Assembly (NCBI RefSeq): GCF_902459465.1
Contig: NC_047070.1
Span: forward strand, 1,736,001-1,800,000
Reading direction: 5' to 3'
Origin: Asterias rubens
Taxonomy: Eukaryota > Echinodermata > Asteroidea > Forcipulatida > Asteriidae
DNA length: 64,000 nt
Positions 49,001-58,785 of this stretch are shown here, piece by piece (positions within the stretch are counted from its first letter, which is position 1; every line of letters starts with the position of its first letter). The notes below the pieces were generated by a model. It worked only from the letters and a program-made list of their open reading frames with translations, did no database searches and had not been told where the DNA came from. Made by a program: the position numbers and the translations under genes.

Positions 49001-52000
49001 AGTTCTAAACTTGAGGTCTCGAAATCAAATTCGTGGAAAATTACTTCTTTCTCAAAAACTACGTCACTTCAGAGGGAGCCGTTTCTCACAATGTTTTATA
49101 CCATCAACCTCTCCCCATTACTCGTCACCAAGCAAGGTTTTATGCTAATAATTATTTTGAATAATTACCAATAGTGTCCACTGCCTTTAAATAAGAAAAT
49201 TATGCGATTTCGCCCAACTCACAAGGCTGTACGGCCACTCCAAGGTGAGGGCTACACTTAACTGATTTGCCGTAATGCTAATAAACCAAAATCAACTGTC
49301 ACCAGGAACACGTTGCCACATGTATGTACTTCCTGGGGCAGAAACAGGGTTACTCCCTTCACACAAGGATGTAGGCTTGGGTATCATCCACTATGGGGCC
49401 TGCATTACCTTCTCAACTTTTTACAAAGCAATTTATGGTTGAGTGGCTTTGCTCAAGGGCACAAGTGTCATGACTGGGAATCAAACCGACATTTTGCTAT
49501 ACAAATATATAATATATTTGCAATGTGTGTTAAGCACTAGTGTTGTACTTTCATAAGTTTTGTGGCAGAAAAAATCCACTTGCATATCACTCGGATGGGA
49601 TTCGCACCCTGACTCTTGTATGCTTGAGCAGATGTCTTACCACTGGGCCACCGGGCTAGCCCGATTACTAGAGGCAGTTCAAATCTATCAAAAGTAATTA
49701 ATGTTTTCAATTGTTTTTGATATTTCCTAAGGCTCTGGATGAGTTATCAATCGAGAAACAAACCATGAAGGAGAAATATGAGAAGGAACTTGAGTTTACA
49801 AGAACCAACAGTAAAGATGAACGGACGAGACTTGCCAAAGATCACGAGGCACTGATTGGTAGAATACAACGAGAGCATAAAGAAGAGAGAACGCTAGCTA
49901 ACACAGCTGCTGCACAAGACATTGCCAGGCTGAGAGAGGTTAGTAGTAAGGACACTATTAGAATTTTTTGTAATGTTTTTTTTTATTTTTAAATTAGATA
50001 TATTGCCCAACTCACAAGGTCAGACGGCCACCAAGTTAAGGGCTATACTTAATGATTGGGACTGTCGATCTAAATCAACTGTCGCCAGGGACATGTTGCC
50101 ACCTTCTTCTGGGGCTGAAACAGGGTAACCCCCTTGACTTTCCATATGGTCTTGTTGCAAGGTTTATTCCATTCAGTAGGACCACAAAGTCTGTTTTGGA
50201 AAGTGAGATCAGCGACACAACATTTGTGCAGAAAGTTATTGACAAACCCTAACAAGTGGGTTTTTTATCTTGAGTGTAAAGTGCTTTTCTGTATATCTAA
50301 AATACTCAAAGTCAATTTAAATTAAATTTATGTTTCTGTGATTAAAGTCTATTTTATTTATTTGTTATTTTTCTGTAGGAGTTAGAAAAGACTTTAGAAG
50401 AGACTACTCAGAGGCTTTCCAGCGAGCTCAACGCCGTCCAGTCCCAACTCGACAACACGAGAGAAGAACTGACCAAGAAACTAGAGACAGCCGAGGCGGA
50501 GTGTAGACGTCTTCAAGATATTCTTGATCAGAATAAACAAGGTCTAGGATCAGCTACTACCGAGATCACCAGCTTGAGCAAAGCTAACGCTGGACTCAAA
50601 GTAGATCTAGAGACATTGCAGAAAGAGCTGAGAGACTCAAAGAATCAGAGTCTGGCGTTCAGGGTGGGTAAAGGAGAACCTCTTGACAATGTTGTAATAC
50701 TTTCTGCGATGAAACATTTCAGACCTTTAAAGCAATCGCACAACATCGGTAAACAGTATTGTACAAAGGCCCACACTTCTTGTATCACAACTTATATATG
50801 AAATAACAAACCTGTGAAAATTTAGGCTCAATCGGTCATCGGAGTCGGGAGAAAATAACGGGGAAAACCCACTCCCTTGTTTCCGCACGTTTCGCCGTGT
50901 CATGACATGGGTTTAAAATAAATCCGTTATTCTTCATATCGAGAACTGATAATTGTTTTAATGTTTTCTCAAAAAGTAAAGCATTTCATTGAACAATATT
51001 TCAAGGGAAGTGTTTCACCATTACCTTCTGTAAACCCTGTACGTTATTTGTAAATCTGTGAACTTTTAATTTTTGTTCTGTTCAGAAAGTGTCCAATGGC
51101 TTTAACTGAATTCAGACTTTATAGTGCTCAAGTCCGTCACTCACTGACGCTCATGGCACTCGTACATTATAACCCTTTATCACTGGTCCATTTATTTCAT
51201 TCCTTTAAAAAGCTCAGCTCCCTGGGGAATAAACAGCCTGAACTACAAAGTATTTGGCGCACTAAGCTAAATCAATCACAAGAACCATCTCTGCCGTCAC
51301 AGGTACCCATTTACCCCTGGGTGAAGAGAAGCATTTACAGTTAAGTGTCTTGCTCAAGGACACAAGTGTCACGACAGGGATTCGAACCCACACCCTGACA
51401 ACTAAGCCACCAAAACTAGAATTTGTTGCTCTAAACCACTTGGCCATTACCATTTAACACCCCATATAAATAAAGGCACTGTGGACATGAAGTGGTGACT
51501 TGATATAAAAGAGTAGTGACTACAAATGTATCTACTTTATCCCATCAACTGTTTATTGTTTATTTGTATCTATTTGATTCTTCAGACCGAACTGGACAGG
51601 TTGAAACACACTCATGAAACCAAGATGGCCGAAGCTAAAGAGGAATTAAAATCAAAACTCAACCAGTTATCAAAAGATCTTGACGGACAATGGACGGATA
51701 CACTCAGGTACTAAGACATTTAGAGCTCTCTGTCCTTAACCTTTCCCCCATTTTAATTTGTTGTTGAGAATATCGTTGTTACTTTAAAACTATGACTTAA
51801 TCAAGTTAAAACATCAACCATTTTGGTAACATTTTGGTAATTACTCAAAATGAATGTTTATGACCATAAAAACTTGGAAACAAGCAAAGGAGAGCTGTTG
51901 ATAGTATAAAACATTGTAAGAAACGACTCCCTCTGGAGTAACATCGAATTTTAGAAAGAGGTAATTTTTCACTACAATATTTGAATCGGAGAAAGATTTC

Positions 52001-55000
52001 AGGATCAAAGCCTTTTTTAGGTATCTAAAAGCACACACAATTATGAAACAAGTGTGACTTTGATGACTAGTTGAGCCCAAATTTTCACAGGTTTGTTAAT
52101 TTATGCATATGTGAGATACACCAAGTGAGAATACTGGGCTTTAACAATTACCAAAGGTGTCCAGTGCCTTGTAGCTATATTCTAAGGTATTCTAAAAAAG
52201 TTATCAGAAAAACTATTTAGTTCATTTGGATTCTCAAAACGCAGTGATTAACAGACAACTTACTGGATGAGTTATGATTTTGATTTTAGGAAAGAATGTG
52301 ACAAGCTTCAGAGTGAGTTAAATGAACAACATCATGAAGACAAGAAAGCTGGTTTGACTCAACTAGCCTTGATGAAGGAACAAGAACTAGAAGCATCTAA
52401 GATTGGATGGGAAAACAAACTCAAGGAACTTCTTAAAGAGGTATGAACAATAAATTGTTCCTTTATTTACTACTACTTATAATAAAGGGAATTTATAATG
52501 CACCTGTATCTAGTTTAAAGGGTTTTGAAAAAAAATTGTAGATCAAGTTATTTGCCATGACATGATTCATGAACTCCCTTCTCACTGGGAATGAAGATGT
52601 TTGTAATAAAATTTACCTGTTTTTTCAGCTTCATTATCACCAAGTTTTTTTGGGGAAAAACAAGTTAAAATCACAGAGCAATGTTTTCACGAGAGTTGTG
52701 TAAATCCGTTGTGCATGCTAAAATAATTTTTAAATGGAGGGCAATTGTGTTTACCATAATATTGTAAGCATTAATATTCATGAAATCAAAATTTTGAATT
52801 GAAAAAGAAAAAACTAAGCCAAAAAAAAAACATGACTGAGATTTTGCTATTTTTTACAATCTGTTGTGAAAGGGCAATCCAACCAATTTTGTTTTTTATA
52901 TCCTAATAGCCAATAAGCACTCACATAATAGTGTTGACCTCTTATCTGTACCTCATTATTCTCTAGGTATCTCAACTAAGGAATGCGTTATCTTCAAAAG
53001 CAGATCAAGCACAGAGTGAGCTCGTGACGTTGCAGGGACTTGCCGACCAAAAACTCAATAAATTGAAATTTGAGATGGCCGCTCTCGTAGAGGAACATGC
53101 AAGGGCTATCAGTTTACTCAAAGCAGACAAGGAGAAAGAAGGAGAGACCTTGAGGCAAGAGAAAGAGGATGCCTTAAAGGTGGGTTACAGGACTTGGTAG
53201 TGTACCAAGTTAACGGTGCTTAAAGGCACAAAACACTTTGGGTAATTACTCAAAATATATATTAGCATAAAAGCAGTACTTGGTAAGGAGTAACGGAGAG
53301 CTGTTGATAGTATAAAACACTGTGAGAAACGACTCCCTCTGAAGTAACATATCCTTTGTTTTTCCCTCTAGGAATTAGAAGAGCGCCTAGTAAGCCAGTA
53401 CAGAGAACAGATGGAAAAGGTGTTGAAGTCCCACAGGGATGCCGTTGAGGCATTACGAGATGAAGCAGAAAAATCACGACAATCCGATAAATACTCGACC
53501 AGTTCTCAACATAAACAGGCCATGGGTAAGATCCAGTTGATAAAAGTCAAATTTTGAAAGAATTTTCAAAAAGCTGTAATGAGAAAATAGAATTAGCTTT
53601 TGCAAACTGCTTACCAACCAAAAGGAAATAATTATGGTATAAATGCAAAATGGCCTGACATTCAGACCCTAGCAGAGTCTTTCTTGAAGGCTATTTTTCT
53701 TCTTCTTTTTTTAGCCTTCGAGAAAGACTCTGCTAGGGTCAAAAACTTCAGGCCGTTACTTTCTTTTTTTGCAAAATCTGTATTGTTTAAATTATTTTTG
53801 TCTTACTAACTGTTAATGGAAAAACTTTTCTTAACCCTTTTGATAGTTTTTTTAACCTTTGAGATCATAGTGAATTAAAATGTTATCAGCAAATCTGTGG
53901 TGAATGTGCAAGCTGGCTGTTTAACTTTCTCGCTAACCTATGATGTATGCTTATGCTTAAGCAACATTTTCTGCAAAAGTAAGCATGGCAATTTAAGCAG
54001 TGCTATAACATTAGCCCCTGGTGAATAAAGTAAATAGATTATCATCGATCCTTCCCCGAAGTAGAAATAAAACTTCTTTTTCTTATTATTACAATGTGAT
54101 TGCAGAAAAGTTGAAGTTAGAGTTAACCCAGAGACAGATGGCCGAGATGGATCAACTTTCAAGAACACATCGTGGTCAAATGGCTGCCGCTAAAATGGAA
54201 TTAGAACGCTCGATAGAGATCAAACAACAACAGGTCAGTTTAACGTTCACTACTTCAAACCAATTCAATGTTAGGCCTAAAAAAAAAATATGTTGGATTG
54301 CCCTATCCCGACCGACCGTAAAATGAGGAAAGTCTCGGTCGCGGTTTTTTTTATATTTTTTTTTACACTTCAGAATTGTGATTTCATGAATATTTTATGC
54401 TCACAAAATGGTAGATTTGACACAAATATTTATTTTCGGCCGACTACTTACTGTCGTCAACAATAATTATCCAGCAGTGCAACCATGGTGCAACACAGTC
54501 GTGGTATTCAACGGTCACAAACGCGCATTGGAGATCGATTTCCCTCTCACACATATCAAACCGCACGCATCTTATCCGACGTCACGATTTTACAAGGAAC
54601 CAGTCTAACAATCCATTGAACAACAGAGGGCGCTGTTGCCAGTAATGCCCTTATATGGTATCGCTCGTTTATTGAATGGACGAAAAACACGGTGAATGAA
54701 ATGACTCTCGGAAATAGTTTTGGAAGGATTTTGCCAAAATAAAGATGCAAAAAGAGTGCTTGAAGCGAGATATATAAGATGAAATACCTTGCTTGTTTGA
54801 CAAACAGATCTTTCATGAAATGTTTATGCAGTTTTAGCAGGGCATTCTTTGACATCTCAAAAAAACAAAAAAAAATATCCCGACCGACCGACCCAAGCAA
54901 AAAATCGGGTGAAAGGGCAATCCAACATATTTTTTTGGGGGGCCTTATGTGCATTTTAAAGGGTTTGGGAACTTTTTGTATGACACACAACACAAAAGTC

Positions 55001-58000
55001 CACAGATTTACATTAAACTTACACCGTTTAATGATAATGATAGTAGAAACCTTCCCATAAAATATTACTTGCTGCTGTGCTGTAGTTTTTGAGAACTGAG
55101 TAAAACAATTGCATGAAAGTTATTTTAGCATGTACAACGGATTTACTCAACTCCCCTGAGAAACTTACTCTGTGATTTTCACTTATTTTCTCACAAACAT
55201 GAAGACTAATGAAGTTCAAACTTCTACAGGAAAAATATATTACATACATCTTCATGCACAGTGAGTAGGGATTCGTGTCTTGGCCAACAACTTGATCTAC
55301 AAAAGTTCCCAAATTCAGACACCCAAACAAAACAAACAAGCACCACTAACTTCTCATCTCTTAATAATAGGAGAAAGAAATGAAGTTCCGAGAGCAGGAG
55401 TTGAAAGAAGATGTTAAGCAACGAGACAGACACATCGATAATGTTGAGAAACACCTTGAAGATGTCAAGCAAGAGATCACCAGGCTGACTAAGGAGTTGA
55501 AGTTCAAAGGTCAAGAGGTGTTAAAGGTCAAGAGTGAGGCTGATGAACATCTCAGGTCAGTTGGTTATACACATAATAGTAGGGACTTTTCGTTTTCGAC
55601 GACGGATGGTTCTGCGACGGTAAAGATGACATTTGGCGTCATCTGCGCATGCGTCGGCTTTGAGGACAGTCGTCCCTCAATTTCTATGACAGTACTTGGG
55701 ATGAATCTTCGTTGTGCTGAAAACGACAACGTTTAGCTGAACAACCGTCGCAGAACCATCCGTCGTCGAAAACGAAAAGTCCCTATTCATCACCGATGCT
55801 AAAACATAGAATTCTAACTGCCTCTAGTTACTGGGCAATCTCAGTGTTCTAGTTGGTAAGACATCTGCTCTAGATTGGCAAAAGTCGTGGGTTCGAATCC
55901 CACCCAAGTTATATGCCTGGGATTTCTTTCACAGCACTTGATAAAGTACTCAGTATACAGCATTTACACACATCAGTGTTAGGGTAAAACCATAGAGCAA
56001 GCAGGCCTGATACTTCACGGAGGCAACGGAGGCGATTGCCTCCGTTGCCCCTTGTCATTGCCTTGGTGCCCTTGAAATGCTCCAGTAGAAATTTACAATT
56101 TCCTCATAGGGTGCCCTTTGCCCAAGAGAAAATGCCTTGGTGCCCTTGCCCTTTCAAAAACGAAGCATACAGCCCTGGAGCAAGGATGGTCAAACCAAAT
56201 AATATCTAGTTGGTTATTGACCCAATTCACCTGACATCATCATCGAATAATCATGGATGAGCCATATTGGTGGGCAATGTCACTGGGCATTATTCATTGA
56301 AGTGCGCATATTAGGCGACGCAGCGTTTACACGTAAACCTAACTGCAAACCAAAACGGTGAGCGTGGCACAGTCGCCGCGTGTGACGTGGGTGCAAGGGG
56401 TCAATAGTTATATTTATGTTTGAAAGTAAATGGTTGGCTGAGGTGGTAAAGTATTGGGATTGGACAATCAACTCATTTTGCTTGATCGCATCACATTTTC
56501 TTTTACTCCGATTATTTGATTTTTCTTCCTGATTTGTTGGTCAAAACAGAAAGCAAGAGGAGAGACTCATCGAAGCTCACAGCCAAGACATGGACGCTCA
56601 AGCAGCAGAGCATATCCAAGAAACTCAGAATATGCTCGGAGAGTTCAACCGAGCGCAGGAATTACTCAAAGATAAGATCTCAGCTCTACAGATTATGTGA
56701 GTATCAAATGTTGAAAGTGTTTCTGAATTCAAAACTTTATTAGAGCTGGGTAGCATAGAATCGTAGTGGTTAGCAGAAACAGGTTGTCAGCTAAACGTGG
56801 TTATTTGTACTGTTTGTGACTGGTTTTTAATAGTGCTTAAACAGAGAAATTCGTAAGCAGTATTGTCTTGGGATGAAATAAGACAGAAATTGTTTTACTT
56901 CAATCTCACAGTAACCTGTAAAGACCAAATATGTAAAATTGGTAACCTGACTATATTGTTAATTTTTGCTGTTGATTGTTTTAGGTTGGAGGAGGCTGAA
57001 GAGCGATATCAGAGTCGAGATTCCAGACCAGAAGACCTAGAGCAGATTGCGAGACTCAAGGACATGGTGTCAGAGAAAGAGGCCATAATGCAGAAACTTG
57101 TGGTACGTTGATTTTCTATTAATTCACTCAATCATTTTACTAATAATAGTAATAATGGATTCTTATTTAGCGCTTATTCGTCACTCAGTAACGCTCAATG
57201 CGCTTCATCATACAGTATTTTCCTCCAAGGTAAATGGGACTAAGTTGAATTATAAGACCATCTCTTTTTACATAGCACCATGTAATGGTTTACAAGGTGC
57301 TGTGGCGCAAAATGCAGCCAGTCAAACCAGGAACACAGGGGCGAACCCCTTCTCTTTTTGAAAAGTGCACTGGGTTCTTTTTCCCACCGAACTTAGGAAA
57401 GTACCGAGTACATGTATACAGTTCGCATACACATATTGTGGTCAATAAAGTTCATTCTCAAATTGGATTAAATCTGATTGTTTTGATTTGTTCACAGGAT
57501 GAGAAACGCTACTTCCAGTTGGAGCTGATCAATCGAGAAACTAATTTCAATAAAGTATTCAACATGAACCCAAATGTTGGAGTCCTGGATCCGTTCGCCT
57601 ATAAGGTAGAACTTTCTATCATTTCTAATTCTTGAAAGAATAAAAAACATGCACAATATTCTTCCCTCTCTAGTCTAATTTTTGATAGATTTGCCTTTGG
57701 AAAAATCGTTATTGAATAGCCTGAAAAAATCTAATATTACTAAACCATACGCCACAACAACAATAATTATAATAAAGACTTGTTATGTGCACATATCCAC
57801 CCTGCTGGGTGTTCAAGGCTGTGACATAAGATAAGTTCAAGGCGCAGTAAAAAAAACAAAAAACAAAACAGACACAACAAGATTATACGATGAAAACCTG
57901 TGACATAAGATAAGTTTTGAGAAGACAAGATCTTAGATTAGGTGGTAGAGAGTTCCAGATGCGTGGCGCAGCTAAAGAAAAAGACCTAGTAGGTCTGCGC

Positions 58001-58785
58001 TCAACAATTATTTTCCTACATTTTTCACATGACCAAATATCATGCCTGAAGAAAGAAACTAAAAAGTTGTGAATGAATGAATAGTCAACCCTTGTTAGAA
58101 AGATGTTCTGAATACATGTATAAAGAGTCCATTCTTATGTCCTGAATCACATTTCTGCGTCATGTTGCTTTGTTTTTGGTGTCCTCTTATAACAGCGTTT
58201 CTGATATTAAGAGGCAAGTTATCCAGTCCCAGAGATCTTGTTATTAACCAAGAGTCGACAGTACATTTTTAGAGAACAAAATTAAGGCAAGGTTTATTAC
58301 TTTTTCAAGGATGGTATCTAATTCAAGATACTAACTTCAGCTAAACGTAGAAAGCAGAGTTCTAATAACGTTAGTAAACAATTATAACGCGCCATGTCTG
58401 TCAGACTTGACAACCCTGACGCGACTGAGATGAAAGCAAGAAAGCCAGAGGGCTGATGCATGGTGTAGGTAGTAGTAAGACTTACTCAAAAGTTCTTCAA
58501 ATCGGAAGACAACACAAGCCAATAATACATCAAACAATAATTGATTTTGTGTTTCTTGTATAACAACAGAAAAAGAAAGGAGGTGAGGTAACAAGGGAGG
58601 CTCCGCGTTATGTGAGTGCACCGAGCTTAAACACGATGGCTGTGAATGGATCATCAAACAATAATAGTCCGAACCATCAAAGACTGGTACCACTTCCTGA
58701 TTCACCCATTCATGATATCCAGCTCAATCCAAAGAAACCTCTTATACCACGCCCACCGAGGACTAAGAAGTTCATTAATACATGA
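40036..58785 (+). CDS. FAM184A: FAM184A coiled-coil protein, 16 exons, complete
   Basis: Exons: 40036-40173, 40997-41860, 46595-46715, 48598-48779, 49732-49938, 50379-50663, 51586-51707, 52290-52440, 52967-53179, 53372-53525, 54106-54233, 55371-55555, 56550-56696, 56985-57102, 57498-57605, 58570-58785 (TGA). All junctions are GT-AG and all phases agree, giving 1112 codons against about 1140 in human FAM184A. The ATG has A at -3 and G at +4. The N-terminus holds the family signature LHLKMSKKIAQLTKVIYALN followed by NTKNDEHE. Residues 50 to about 1010 are almost continuous heptad-type coiled coil rich in E, K, Q and L. The conserved C-terminal blocks are RDSRPEDLEQI, FQLELINRETNFNKVFN with NPNVGVLDP, RYVSAPSLN and LPDSPIHDI. 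The molecular function of the family is poorly known and no enzyme motif is present. Introns 2 to 15 are repeat-filled. Confidence 0.95.
41895..42115 (+). repeat. GGGCACCAATGCATTTGCTCC repeat, two tandem units (FAM184A intron 2)
   Basis: A unit of about 83 bp (GCATTTGCTCCTTGGTGA ... GGAGCATTTCAAGGGCAC) occurs twice. It is preceded by CAGGCCTGTATGCTTC and GAAAGGGCAAGGGCAC, which recur inverted at 56010-56180. Read-through from exon 2 makes the open frame extend to 42049, but the donor at 41861 ends the exon. Confidence 0.72.
42795..43252 (-). repeat. Family-1 MITE with extra internal sequence (FAM184A intron 2)
   Basis: The left end reads AAAGGCACTGGACACTTTTG and the right end GGTGGCCAGTGTCTTTAA. 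About 90 bp of foreign sequence follows GAGAGCTGTTGA. Confidence 0.72.
44293..44579 (-). repeat. Family-1 MITE, shortened, adjoining a family-2 MITE
   Basis: The left end reads GGCACTGGACACTATCAG. The interior has lost the hairpin region. The right end, CAGTGTCTTTAAAGGG, runs directly into the family-2 element that starts at 44578. Confidence 0.72.
44578..45115. repeat. Family-2 MITE interrupted by a nested element
   Basis: The left part (AGGGTTTGGGTACTGTTTGT ... AATATTAGTTGCCGAGGT) and the right part (GCCGAGGTGCTCTAGTATTT ... AATGAGTAAAACAATGTCAC) join exactly at GCCGAGGT to restore the normal family-2 order. The interruption is the element at 44673-44994. Confidence 0.85.
44673..44994. mobile_element. 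hAT-like MITE with 8-bp target duplication, nested
   Basis: The 322-bp element starts TAAGCTTGGGCGATAT and ends with the exact complement of these 16 bases. Both sides are flanked by GCCGAGGT (44665-44672 and 44995-45002), an 8-bp direct duplication of the host repeat. The interior is rich in TATCGCGATA and ATCGATAT words that could form further hairpins. It encodes no protein. Eight-base duplications are typical of the hAT superfamily, so a hAT source of transposase is inferred. Confidence 0.9.
45750..45950 (+). repeat. Relative of the GGGCAAGGCCATTT / CAGGCCTGGAATT repeat
   Basis: It is bounded by TCAGGCCTGGAATTTGATC at the left and the inverted TGTAATTCCAGGCC at the right, with GAAAGGGCAAGG and GAGCACCAAGGCC inside. 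Confidence 0.6.
45955..46085 (+). mobile_element. SINE family B, 3' part, with (ATT)n tail
   Basis: TTTAAGGAGTGAATTTAGGC, CCAGTGACCAGGGGTAATAA and CGCTATATAAAAACTGG followed by about 11 ATT triplets match the complement of the full copy at 62216-62572. The tRNA-like head is absent. Confidence 0.75.
47319..48297. repeat. 39-bp minisatellite, about 25 units (FAM184A intron 3)
   Basis: The unit is GCCTGTAGCAGTTTTGACTA plus AACAATGTATGCCAGGCTA. Units are almost identical; most changes are C/T at the second base (GCCTG or GTCTG) and single GTGGC, GCAGC variants. Each unit begins and ends with complementary TAGCCTG/CAGGCTA. Since 39 bp is 13 codons, the minus strand stays open for 365 codons with the peptide period LAWHTLFSQNCYR. 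This frame is a by-product of the array inside an intron of the opposite strand's gene. Confidence 0.95.
48311..48550. repeat. GGGCCC foldback MITE, full length (FAM184A intron 3)
   Basis: Ends GGGCCAAATTTCATAAAGCT and the complement of AGCTCTATGAAATTGGGCCC; the interior matches the 16707 copy. It begins 14 bp after the 39-bp minisatellite and stops 47 bp before FAM184A exon 4. Confidence 0.87.
48805..49190 (+). repeat. Family-1 MITE, full length (FAM184A intron 4)
   Basis: The cleanest copy in the window: TTAAAGACAGTGGACACTAC at the left, CCAATAGTGTCCACTGCC with TTTAA at the right. Its central hairpin, GAGACCTCGAGTTCTAAAC facing TTGAGGTCTCGAAATC, is almost perfect. It starts 25 bp after the exon 4 donor. 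Confidence 0.9.
49205..49500 (-). mobile_element. SINE-like repeat, family C (FAM184A intron 4)
   Basis: CCCAACTCACAAGGCTGTAC, CACCAGGAACACGTTGCCAC, CTTCCTGGGGCAGAAACAGG and CTCAAGGGCACAAGTGTCAT recur in the same order at 49997-50150 and 61390-61570. The right side has a decayed B box complement (GGGAATCAAACC). Confidence 0.65.
49569..49680 (-). mobile_element. tRNA-derived SINE, family A, inverted
   Basis: On the minus strand it reads CTGCCTCTAGTAATCGGGC, a CCCAGTGGTAAGACATCTGC A-box region, and GGTGCGAATCCCATCCG at the B box, then GTGATATGC. It is the third copy of the 11983 family. It ends 52 bp before FAM184A exon 5. Confidence 0.72.
49997..50150 (-). mobile_element. SINE-like repeat, family C, partial (FAM184A intron 5)
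   Basis: GCCCAACTCACAAGGTCAGA through GGCTGAAACAGGGTAACCC, in the order of the 49205 copy. The tRNA-like end is absent. Confidence 0.6.
50690..51100 (+). repeat. Composite repeat with family-1 left half and family-2 right half
   Basis: The left part contains AAATAACAAACCTGTGAAAA and CTCAATCGGTCATCGGAGT like family 1. The right part has AAATCTGTGAACTTTTAATT and the AGTGTCCAATGGCTTTAA end. A segment around TTTCGCCGTGTCATGACATG matches neither. Confidence 0.5.
51120..51465 (-). mobile_element. tRNA-derived SINE, family B (FAM184A intron 6)
   Basis: The plus strand shows the complement of the tail (TATAGTGCTCAAGTCC), the body (AGCTCAGCTCCCTGGGGAAT, CATTTACCCCTGGGTGAAG, CTTGCTCAAGGACACAAGTG) and the complement of the B box (GGGATTCGAACCC). 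It is slightly more decayed than the 62216 copy. Confidence 0.8.
51823..52172 (-). repeat. Family-1 MITE, diverged (FAM184A intron 7)
   Basis: TTTTGGTAATTACTCAAAAT at the left and CCAAAGGTGTCCAGTGCC at the right. The interior keeps GAGAGCTGTTGATAGTATAA and CGACTCCCTCTGGAGTAAC. Confidence 0.72.
53221..53352 (-). repeat. Family-1 MITE fragment abutting FAM184A exon 10
   Basis: It starts AAAGGCACAAAACACTTTGG and breaks off after CTCCCTCTGAAGTAACATA. The intron's acceptor tract (CCTTTGTTTTTCCCTCTAG) begins at the break, 19 bp before the exon. Confidence 0.75.
53590..53775. repeat. CGTTTCGA-type foldback repeat (FAM184A intron 10)
   Basis: The inner arms 53652-53693 and 53713-53754 pair: GACCCTAGCAGAGTCTTTCT faces AGAAAGACTCTGCTAGGGTC. 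The flank GCAAACTGCTTACCAACC recurs at 21360 and 59710. Confidence 0.8.
54272..54946. repeat. Large foldback element, about 675 bp (FAM184A intron 11)
   Basis: The left arm TATGTTGGATTGCCCTATCC with CGACCGACCG is complementary to the right arm ending GGGCAATCCAACATATTTTT. Outer edges are TAGGCCT and GGGGCC. The unpaired centre of about 500 bp has no convincing gene: its 145-codon minus-strand frame has no motif and crosses the arm. A trace of similar sequence (CGTCCCGCCCGACCC) is at 61630. Confidence 0.75.
54957..55330 (+). repeat. Family-2 MITE, full length but asymmetrical (FAM184A intron 11)
   Basis: AAAGGGTTTGGGAACTTTTT begins it; AATGATAATGATAGTAGAAA and GTGCTGTAGTTTTTGAGAAC follow. The right end is ACAAAAGTTCCCAAATTCAG. 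It begins 11 bp after the foldback at 54272-54946. Confidence 0.75.
55580..55785. mobile_element. MITE with 42-bp perfect terminal inverted repeats (FAM184A intron 12)
   Basis: The first 42 bases, starting TAGGGACTTTTCGTTTTCGA and ending GTTCTGCGACGGT, are exactly complementary to the last 42. Read as TA|GGGAC...GTCCC|TA it has a TA target duplication, which fits a Tc1/mariner-type element (inference). The loop of about 120 bp encodes nothing. It lies 24 bp after the exon 12 donor. Confidence 0.9.
55818..55992 (+). mobile_element. tRNA-derived SINE, family A
   Basis: It has an A-box-like GTTCTAGTTGGTAAG and a perfect B box GGTTCGAATCC, and the body aligns with the 11983-12160 copy through GGGTAAAACC. 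It starts 33 bp after the MITE at 55785. Confidence 0.83.
56005..56180 (-). repeat. GGGCACCAAGGCA repeat, inverted copy
   Basis: On the minus strand it reads GCTGTATGCTTCG, GAAAGGGCAAGGGCACCAAG and GGAGCATTTCAAGGGCACC, as in the 41895 repeat. It ends in a GGCAACGGAGGC/GCCTCCGTTGCC palindrome. Confidence 0.7.
57147..57245 (-). mobile_element. SINE family B, tail fragment (FAM184A intron 14)
   Basis: AATAATGGATTCTTATTTAG, CGCTTATTCGTCACTCAGTA and AATGCGCTTCATCATACAG match the tail half of the 51120 and 62216 copies. Confidence 0.6.
57750..58310. repeat. Probable interspersed repeat (FAM184A intron 15)
   Basis: AATAAAGACTTGTTATGTGC, CCACCCTGCTGGGTGTTCAA, a duplicated GTGACATAAGATAAGTT and GGTGGTAGAGAGTTCCAGAT resemble repeats I recall from marine invertebrate genomes. 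The family is not identified and there is no second copy in the window. Confidence 0.35.

Noticed and set aside
54556..54993. 145-codon minus-strand frame
   Set aside because: It crosses from a foldback arm into a family-2 element within an intron; composition and motifs are not those of a protein.
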